Source of the DNA: Alphaproteobacteria bacterium
GTDB taxonomy: Bacteria > Pseudomonadota > Alphaproteobacteria > Caulobacterales > Caulobacteraceae
NCBI GenBank assembly: GCA_018895795.1
Contig: JAHINZ010000480.1
Span: forward strand, 1 to 10,714
DNA length: 10,714 nt
Direction of reading: 5' to 3'
In this document: piece by piece, positions 6,537 through 10,714 of the stretch
Position numbering within the stretch: position 1 is the first letter of the stretch
Layout of the letters: each line of letters opens with the position of its first letter
Translations under genes and position numbers: made by a program
Notes under the pieces: generated by a model
What the model saw: only the letters and a program-made list of their open reading frames with translations
Databases searched by the model: none
What the model was told of the DNA's origin: nothing

Positions 6537-7900
6537 TCGATCCCCGCCGCCGCCAAGACCGCGGCCTGCCTCTTGGCCAGGCCCTCTTCGGAGAAGCCCT
6601 CCAGAGACGCCTCGAACAGCGCCTTCCAGTTATGGCGGGCGCCCAGATGCAGGAAGGCCGCGCCCAGGCCGATGGCGGCGCGGTCCATGAACACGAACTC
6701 GCGGGGGATGGTGATCGGCCCCTTCTCCTTCAGGGCCTGGCGCACCTTGAAGGCCTCGCGACGACCGTATTCGCCCGGGGGCGTATCGTCGGCGACGGTG
6801 CGCACCCGGTCGTCGAGCAGGGGCCCATAGATGAACCGGGCCCAGACGTTCAGCGTATCGACCAGGTCGTCATTGAGATTGGCGAAGCCCCAGCTGCGAT
6901 AGGCTTCATACTGCTCGGCCCGGTCGTCGTTCGACAGGGCGCGATAGAGCCGCACCACCCCGGCCACGAAACGCGGCGGGAAGATGCGGATGCAGCCGAA
7001 GTCCAGCAGGTTCAGATGCGCCGCGCCGTCGCCGCCCTGCGGCCCGCCGAAGGTGTAATTGCCCAGATGCGGGTCGCCATGGATGATCCCCAGCTGGGTC
7101 ATCGGGCTCCACCAGGCCTCGAACAGCAGGGCGGCGATGCGATCGCGGGTGTCCTGCGGCGCGTCCTTGAAGGCCAGAAGGCCCTGCCCCTCCATCCAGG
7201 TCATGCTCAGCAGGCGGCCGGTCGACAGCGACGGCAGCGGCTCGGGCACGCGGATATCGTCGCGCCCCGTGAAGAAGCCGCCGTACAGCGCCATCAGCTT
7301 GGCTTCGCGGCCATAGTCGAGCTCCTCGCGCAGGCGGTCGCCGATCTCGACGATCATCTGGGTCGGATCGATCGAGCCGTCCATCCGCTTGAACAAAGCA
7401 AACAGGGTCTTCAGCTGGCCCAGGTCGCTTTCGACGGCGCTCTGCATGTCGGGATATTGCAGCTTCACGGCGATGGCCCGGCCGTCGGGCGCGACGGCGC
7501 GGTGCACCTGGCCCAGCGAGGCGGCGGCGCAGGCCTCGTGCTCGAAGCTCTGGAACCGCGACGGCCAGTCGGGGCCCAGCTCGGCGGCCATCCGTCGACG
7601 CACGAACGGCCAGCCCATGGCCGGGGCGTTGGTCTGCAGCTCGGCCAGCTCCGCCGCGAACTCGGGCGGCAAGAGGTCGGGCACCGTGGCGAACATCTGC
7701 GCCGCCTTCATCAGCGGTCCCTTCAGTCCGCCCAAGGCGGCCCTTAGCGCCTTGGCGTTTCGGGCGTCGGCGCTGTCGCCGCTGAACAGGCTGTTGGCGC
7801 CGTAGGACACGGCGGCGCCGGACAGGCCCGCGCCGACCTTGGCGAAGCGGCTCAGGCGGCCGGAGAGGCGATCGCGTTCGGGGTCCAGAGGATCAGCCAT
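6524..7900 (-). CDS. ABC1/ADCK/UbiB-family atypical protein kinase
   Basis: This 458-residue protein has all the main landmarks of the UbiB/ADCK kinase-like fold. A KxGQ-type segment lies at 65-68 in the form KAAQ. The alanine-rich loop AAASLGQVHRA (125-135) replaces the usual glycine-rich loop. Lys146 is in IAVKLQYP, and the EELDYGREA element is at 192-200. The catalytic loop HGDPHLGNY runs 274-282 (Asp276, Asn281) and the metal-binding DFG is 300-302. Family members support ubiquinone biosynthesis or membrane lipid homeostasis and show ATPase rather than ordinary protein kinase activity. No C-terminal membrane helices like those of E. coli UbiB are evident. No strong ribosome binding site precedes the ATG at 7900. 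No ubiquinone biosynthesis gene is present in the window, so the gene is not named ubiB. Confidence 0.9.
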   Translation of the reverse strand: MADPLDPERDRLSGRLSRFAKVGAGLSGAAVSYGANSLFSGDSADARNAKALRAALGGLKGPLMKAAQMFATVPDLLPPEFAAELAELQTNAPAMGWPFVRRRMAAELGPDWPSRFQSFEHEACAAASLGQVHRAVAPDGRAIAVKLQYPDMQSAVESDLGQLKTLFALFKRMDGSIDPTQMIVEIGDRLREELDYGREAKLMALYGGFFTGRDDIRVPEPLPSLSTGRLLSMTWMEGQGLLAFKDAPQDTRDRIAALLFEAWWSPMTQLGIIHGDPHLGNYTFGGPQGGDGAAHLNLLDFGCIRIFPPRFVAGVVRLYRALSNDDRAEQYEAYRSWGFANLNDDLVDTLNVWARFIYGPLLDDRVRTVADDTPPGEYGRREAFKVRQALKEKGPITIPREFVFMDRAAIGLGAAFLHLGARHNWKALFEASLEGFSEEGLAKRQAAVLAAAGIDQAP

Positions 7901-7912
7901 TCACGCTACTTT

Positions 7913-7961
7913 CCCTTCTCCCATTGCGGGAGAGGTGTCGGCAAAGCCGACGGATGAGGGG
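7913..7961 (+). repeat. REP-like two-hairpin repeat, copy A
   Basis: The 49-nt element consists of a hairpin (CTTCTCCC 7915-7922 with GGGAGAGG 7928-7935, one G-T wobble), a second perfect 6-bp hairpin (GTCGGC 7937-7942 with GCCGAC 7946-7951, loop AAA), and a tail GGATGAGGGG ending at 7961. The layout matches copies B, C and D. It lies just upstream of the ABC1 kinase gene. Confidence 0.8.
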
Positions 7962-8012
7962 TCGATAGACGTCGGACGATTTTGTAAGGGCGTGGCGGAC
8001 AGGCCAAGGCAA

Positions 8013-8063
8013 CCCCTCATCCGACCTCCTTCGGAGGCCACCTTCTCCCGCAAGGGGAGAAGG
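8013..8063 (-). repeat. REP-like two-hairpin repeat, copy B (inverted relative to copy A)
   Basis: On the minus strand this 51-nt element reads as a 9-bp hairpin (CCTTCTCCC 8041-8049 with GGGAGAAGG 8055-8063), a second hairpin (CCTCC 8025-8029 with GGAGG 8033-8037, loop TTC), and the tail GGATGAGGGG ending at 8013. It mirrors copy A across a 51-nt spacer, so the tails of A and B face each other. Its large hairpin starts 22 nt after the stop of the peptidase gene but has no T run. Confidence 0.8.
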
Positions 8064-8085
8064 AAGGTGATGATAGTTTTCAAGG

Positions 8086-9876
8086 TCACACCAACGCCTC
8101 GAACTCATCCACCAGCCGTTCCAGCTGCGAACACCCCGCCGCCCAGAACGCCTTCTCGCGCGGGTTCAGGCCGAAGGGCTTGAGCGCCTCGACATAGGTC
8201 TTGGTCCCGCCGGCCGCGAGCAGCGCTTCATAGAGCGGGACGAAGGCCTCGGGATCCTCGCGGCGCTTCTCCATCAGCCCGCGCACCAGCAGATCGCCGA
8301 AGGCGTAGGCGTAGACATAGAACGGCGCGTGGCAGAAGTGGCTGACATAGGCCCAGTAGTGCTCGTAGCCGGGATTGAGCTTCACCGCCGGACCCAGGCT
8401 CTCACCCATCACCTCCAGCCACAGGCCGCCGATCTGCTCGGGCGACAGCTCGCCCTCCAGCCGGGCCTCGTGGAAGCGCCGCTCGAAGCGGTGGAAGGCG
8501 ATCTGGCGGACGACGGTGTTGAGGCCGTCCTCGATCTTGCCGGCCAGCAGCTTCCTGCGATCGTCCGGCGTCGCCTCGGCCAGCAGCCGGTCGAACACCA
8601 GGCCCTCGCCGAAGATCGAGGCGGTCTCGGCCAGGGTCAGGGGGGTGTCGGCCAGCAGGGTGCCCAGCGGCGCGCACAGGGTCTGGTGGACCGCGTGGCC
8701 CAGTTCATGGGCCAGGGTCAGCACGTCGCGCCGCTCGCCCATGAAGTTCATGAAAACATAGGGGTGACGGTCGGCGGTCACCGGGTGGGCATAGGCCCCT
8801 GATTGCTTGCCGGCCCGGGGGCGGGCGTCGATCCAGGGCTGGGTGAAGAAGGTCCGCGCGGCGTCGGCGAACCTGGGGGCCAGGGTCTCGAAACTGTCCA
8901 GCACCACCGCCTGGGCCTCGTCCCAGCCATAGGTCCGGGGCGTGGCCGCATCGAGCGGCGCGTTGCGATCCCAATAGTCGAGGGCGTCGACGCCCATGAT
9001 CCTGGCCTTGAGGGCATAGTAGCGATGCGACAGGCGCGGATAGGCCTCGACCACCGCCGCCTCCAGGGCGTTGACGGCGTCGGCGTCGACCTCATTGGCC
9101 AGGTGGCGCGACTGGGCCGGGTCGCTGAACCGCCGCCAGCGGTCCTCGACCTGCTTTTCGAACGCCAGGGTGTTGAGCGCCAGGGCCTGGGTCGAGGCCC
9201 GCTCGGCGAGGGCGGCGGCCAGGCCGTCGGCGGCGGCCTTGCGGCGCGTGACGTCGGCGTCAGACAGGCGGTTGAGGGTCTCGGGCAGGGTCAGGGTCTC
9301 GTCGCCGACCTTGGCCTGCAGCTTGGCCAGGGTCTCGTCATACAGCCGCACCCAATTGGCGGCGGCCGGGCTGCGATCGACGATGAAATGTTCCAGGTCC
9401 GGCGACAGCTCGTGCGGCCGCGACAGGCGCACGCGCCGCAGCCAGGGCGTCCAGCGGACGACCGGCGGATAGGCGTCCAGCGCCGCCGCGATCTCGGCGT
9501 CCTCCAGCCGGTTGAGCTCCAGGGCGAAGAACAGGCTGTCGGCGGCGATCGCGGCCGAGCGGGCCCGCTGGTCGGCCTCGAACTTTGACCAGGCCGGATC
9601 GTCCCGGGCCACCGAGGCGGCCATGCCGGCATAGGCCCCGACGCTCCACAGGCCGTTGGTGGCCTGCTCATAGAGCCTGACGCCGCGATCGATCAGCCGG
9701 CCCAGGCGCTCGGGCTCCGTGCGCGCTTGCAGAAAAAGCCCCTCCAGGGAGGCCAGTTCGTCATTGGCGGCCTTGGCGGCGGCCAGGTCGGTCTCGATGC
9801 GCGGATCGTCCCGACCCGCATAGAGGTCGGCGAGGGTCCACTCGGGCGGGGCGTCGGTCTTGAAGGGCGCGTTCAT
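8086..9876 (-). CDS. pepF: Oligoendopeptidase F family zinc metallopeptidase (M3B)
   Basis: With the start at 9876 the protein has 596 residues, the usual size for PepF/M3 oligopeptidases, which cut short cytoplasmic peptides. The zinc motif is HELGH at 390-394 (within LTLAHELGHAVHQ). The third ligand is Glu417 in LAETASIFGE, 23 residues after the second His. A C-terminal active-site segment HFCHAPFYVYAYAFGD occupies 513-528. The long helical N-terminal part has the family start PPEWTLADLYAGRDDP near residue 10. The same frame is open up to an ATG at 9939, but the extra 21 residues are unlike the family and have no ribosome binding site; the 9876 start has AGGA, although very close (2 nt). 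No signal peptide is visible. The gene is separated from both neighbours by REP-like repeats. Confidence 0.9.
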   Translation of the reverse strand: MNAPFKTDAPPEWTLADLYAGRDDPRIETDLAAAKAANDELASLEGLFLQARTEPERLGRLIDRGVRLYEQATNGLWSVGAYAGMAASVARDDPAWSKFEADQRARSAAIAADSLFFALELNRLEDAEIAAALDAYPPVVRWTPWLRRVRLSRPHELSPDLEHFIVDRSPAAANWVRLYDETLAKLQAKVGDETLTLPETLNRLSDADVTRRKAAADGLAAALAERASTQALALNTLAFEKQVEDRWRRFSDPAQSRHLANEVDADAVNALEAAVVEAYPRLSHRYYALKARIMGVDALDYWDRNAPLDAATPRTYGWDEAQAVVLDSFETLAPRFADAARTFFTQPWIDARPRAGKQSGAYAHPVTADRHPYVFMNFMGERRDVLTLAHELGHAVHQTLCAPLGTLLADTPLTLAETASIFGEGLVFDRLLAEATPDDRRKLLAGKIEDGLNTVVRQIAFHRFERRFHEARLEGELSPEQIGGLWLEVMGESLGPAVKLNPGYEHYWAYVSHFCHAPFYVYAYAFGDLLVRGLMEKRREDPEAFVPLYEALLAAGGTKTYVEALKPFGLNPREKAFWAAGCSQLERLVDEFEALV

Positions 9877-9943
9877 GGTCCTACCGATATGGCCCCTGTG
9901 GGGTGGGGCGCAACGGGGCTTGGCGACGCGGGCCGACATTCGT

Positions 9944-9959
9944 GGCCAGCGCGCTGGCC
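9944..9959. repeat. 16-bp perfect palindrome upstream of pepF
   Basis: GGCCAGC (9944-9950), GC, GCTGGCC (9953-9959) is fully self-complementary. It lies about 70 bp upstream of the pepF start and touches repeat copy C. It could be an operator for a dimeric regulator, but a perfect 16-mer palindrome is not very unlikely by chance in DNA this GC-rich. Confidence 0.5.
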
Positions 9960-10003
9960 CCCTACGGGCCGCTTCGCGACCGTCTTCCCCCGGAGGGGGA
10001 AGA
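9958..10003 (-). repeat. REP-like two-hairpin repeat, copy C
   Basis: On the minus strand this reads as a 9-bp hairpin (TCTTCCCCC 9983-9991 with GGGGGAAGA 9995-10003, loop GGA), a second hairpin (GGCCGC 9967-9972 with GCGACC 9976-9981, loop TTC, one mismatch), and a tail of five G residues at 9962-9958. It is the same architecture as copies A and B with a diverged sequence. Confidence 0.75.
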
Positions 10004-10020
10004 TGAAGGGCGCGGATCTC

Positions 10021-10070
10021 ATCTTCCCCCTTCAGGGGGAGGACGACCTGCGAAGCAGGTCAGGAGGGGG
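10021..10070 (+). repeat. REP-like two-hairpin repeat, copy D
   Basis: Read on the plus strand, hairpin 1 is CTTCCCCC (10023-10030) with GGGGGAGG (10035-10042, one wobble). Hairpin 2 is a perfect 7-bp stem (GACCTGC 10045-10051 with GCAGGTC 10055-10061, loop GAA), followed by the tail AGGAGGGGG to 10070. It diverges from copy C, the large hairpins of C and D facing each other across 17 nt. Confidence 0.75.
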
Positions 10071-10124
10071 CCCGCGGCGTCGGCCGGGGAAGCGCCGCCA
10101 ACGCCGCCGCCGCGGCCGCGCCCG

Positions 10125-10139
10125 TTGAGACCCTGTTAA
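10125..10139 (+). promoter_or_regulatory. Candidate CtrA-binding site upstream of the tacA-like gene
   Basis: TTGA-N7-TTAA followed by G differs from the CtrA consensus TTAA-N7-TTAAC by one base in the first half-site and by the trailing base. A further TTAA lies at 10149-10152, spaced 9 nt from the second half-site. It is about 125 bp upstream of the regulator start. CtrA is known to activate tacA in Caulobacter crescentus, which fits the context. No clear -10 element was found downstream. Confidence 0.4.
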
Positions 10140-10263
10140 GCGCGTCCGTTAAGGCCCCGGACACGTCTCCGAAACCCGGTCTTTACACCCCTGCTGTATC
10201 ACTCTGAGCCAACAAGAGCCCTGTCCCACGTTGGACGCGGCCGGTTATGATGGGTGTTTTCCA

Positions 10264-10714
10264 ATGTCCAAGACGGTTCTCGTCGTCGATGACGATCCGA
10301 CTCAGCGGCGCCTGATCCAGGCCGTGCTCGAACGCGACGGCTTCGCGGTTTCGCACGCCGAGAGCGGCGACGCGGCCATGACGCATCTGGCCTCCGGCGC
10401 GCCCGTCGACGTCATCCTGCTCGACCTGGTCATGCCCGGTCTGAACGGTCAGGACGCGCTCAAGGAGATGCGGGCCCGCGGCTTTTCCCAACCGGTGATC
10501 GTGCTGACCGCCAGCGGCGGCGTCGACACCGTGGTCAAGGCCATGCAGGCCGGGGCCACCGACTTCTTCATCAAGCCGGCCAGCCCCGAGCGGATCACCG
10601 TCTCGATCCGCAACGCCCTGTCGATGGGCGACCTGAAGGGCGAGGTCGAGCGCCTGACCAAGCGGGCCGGCGGCAAGACCACCTTCGCGGACCTGATCGG
10701 CGCCTCGCCGGTCA
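10264..10714 (+). CDS. tacA: NtrC-family sigma-54-dependent response regulator, TacA-like (3' end cut by window edge)
   Basis: The first 150 residues are visible. The receiver domain (about 1-120) is complete: acidic pocket Asp9-Asp10-Asp11 in VVDDDP, phospho-acceptor Asp54 in ILLDLVMPG, Thr82 in VLTASGG and Lys104 in FFIKPASPER. A charged linker (121-138) leads to FADLIGASPV (141-150), the usual opening of the sigma-54-interacting AAA+ domain. The rest, including the DNA-binding domain, lies beyond the window. The sequence and the position of Asp54 agree with TacA, the Caulobacter sigma-54 activator fed by the ShkA-ShpA phosphorelay that drives stalk and spmX-related genes; FlbD is less likely because its receiver lacks key residues. 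The name is from memory of the family and not from a search. The start at 10264 has no strong ribosome binding site, but it gives the standard receiver N-terminus. Confidence 0.8.
   Translation, partial: MSKTVLVVDDDPTQRRLIQAVLERDGFAVSHAESGDAAMTHLASGAPVDVILLDLVMPGLNGQDALKEMRARGFSQPVIVLTASGGVDTVVKAMQAGATDFFIKPASPERITVSIRNALSMGDLKGEVERLTKRAGGKTTFADLIGASPV

Larger units (their letters stand above)
9877..10263. other. Gene-free stretch between pepF and the tacA-like gene
   Basis: I see no credible gene in these 387 bases. They hold a 16-bp perfect palindrome, two REP-like repeats, a GC-rich low-complexity part (about 10071-10123) and the regulatory region of the tacA-like gene. They should also contain the start signals of the divergent peptidase gene, but no clear -35/-10 pair is visible for it. 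Confidence 0.7.

Noticed and set aside
6158..7747. A 529-codon open frame on the plus strand
   Set aside because: It runs antisense through most of the ABC1 kinase gene and partly through the membrane protein gene. Its product is low-complexity and rich in Gly, Gln, His and Ala, as expected for a shadow frame in high-GC DNA.
7913..8063. CRISPR array or insertion sequence ends
   Set aside because: Only two inverted copies with hairpins are present, with no regular direct repeats or spacers and no transposase gene between them.
9877..9939. N-terminal extension of the peptidase to the ATG at 9939
   Set aside because: The 21 extra residues are unlike PepF N-termini, have no ribosome binding site, and begin beside the palindrome; the ATG at 9876 fits the family.
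10136..10152. TTAA-N9-TTAA as the CtrA site
   Set aside because: CtrA half-sites are spaced by 7 nt; the TTGA-N7-TTAA just upstream is the better match.

Overview
The window is high-GC DNA with the strong third-position G/C bias of an alphaproteobacterium. It most resembles Caulobacter or a close relative in Caulobacterales. Three things point there: a split three-gene nicotinamide nucleotide transhydrogenase; a small proteobacterial aa3-type cytochrome c oxidase subunit IV; and, at the right edge, the start of an NtrC-type regulator that looks like TacA, with a near-consensus CtrA box upstream. No lineage was confirmed by database search.

Left block, 1-5344, all on the minus strand. Read in the direction of transcription, it starts with a hotdog (PaaI-type) thioesterase, an alpha/beta hydrolase and a family 9 glycosyltransferase. 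These are packed with a 2-nt gap and a 4-nt overlap, so they look like one transcript. After a short gap come the cox subunit IV-like gene, pntAA, pntAB, a 96-residue three-helix membrane protein of unknown role, and pntB, which is cut by the window edge. The unknown membrane protein overlaps both of its neighbours by 4 nt and is the most intriguing gene here. The pnt products should form the proton-pumping NADH/NADP+ transhydrogenase of the inner membrane.

Middle block, 5450-7900. A plus-strand ECF sigma factor overlaps a four-helix membrane protein, which is a plausible non-classical anti-sigma partner. Its end overlaps, tail to tail, an ABC1/UbiB-type atypical kinase on the minus strand.

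Right block, 7901-10714. A minus-strand M3-family oligoendopeptidase F is flanked on both sides by pairs of two-hairpin, REP-like palindromic repeats. One pair converges and the other diverges. The gene-free stretch 9877-10263 ends at the start of the tacA-like gene, of which only the receiver domain, linker and first residues of the AAA+ domain are visible.

Most of the window is ordinary chromosomal core. I did not see a defence system, mobile element, CRISPR array, tRNA or rRNA. The points worth following up are the extra pnt gene, the ECF/membrane pair, the repeat pairs and the CtrA-like site.
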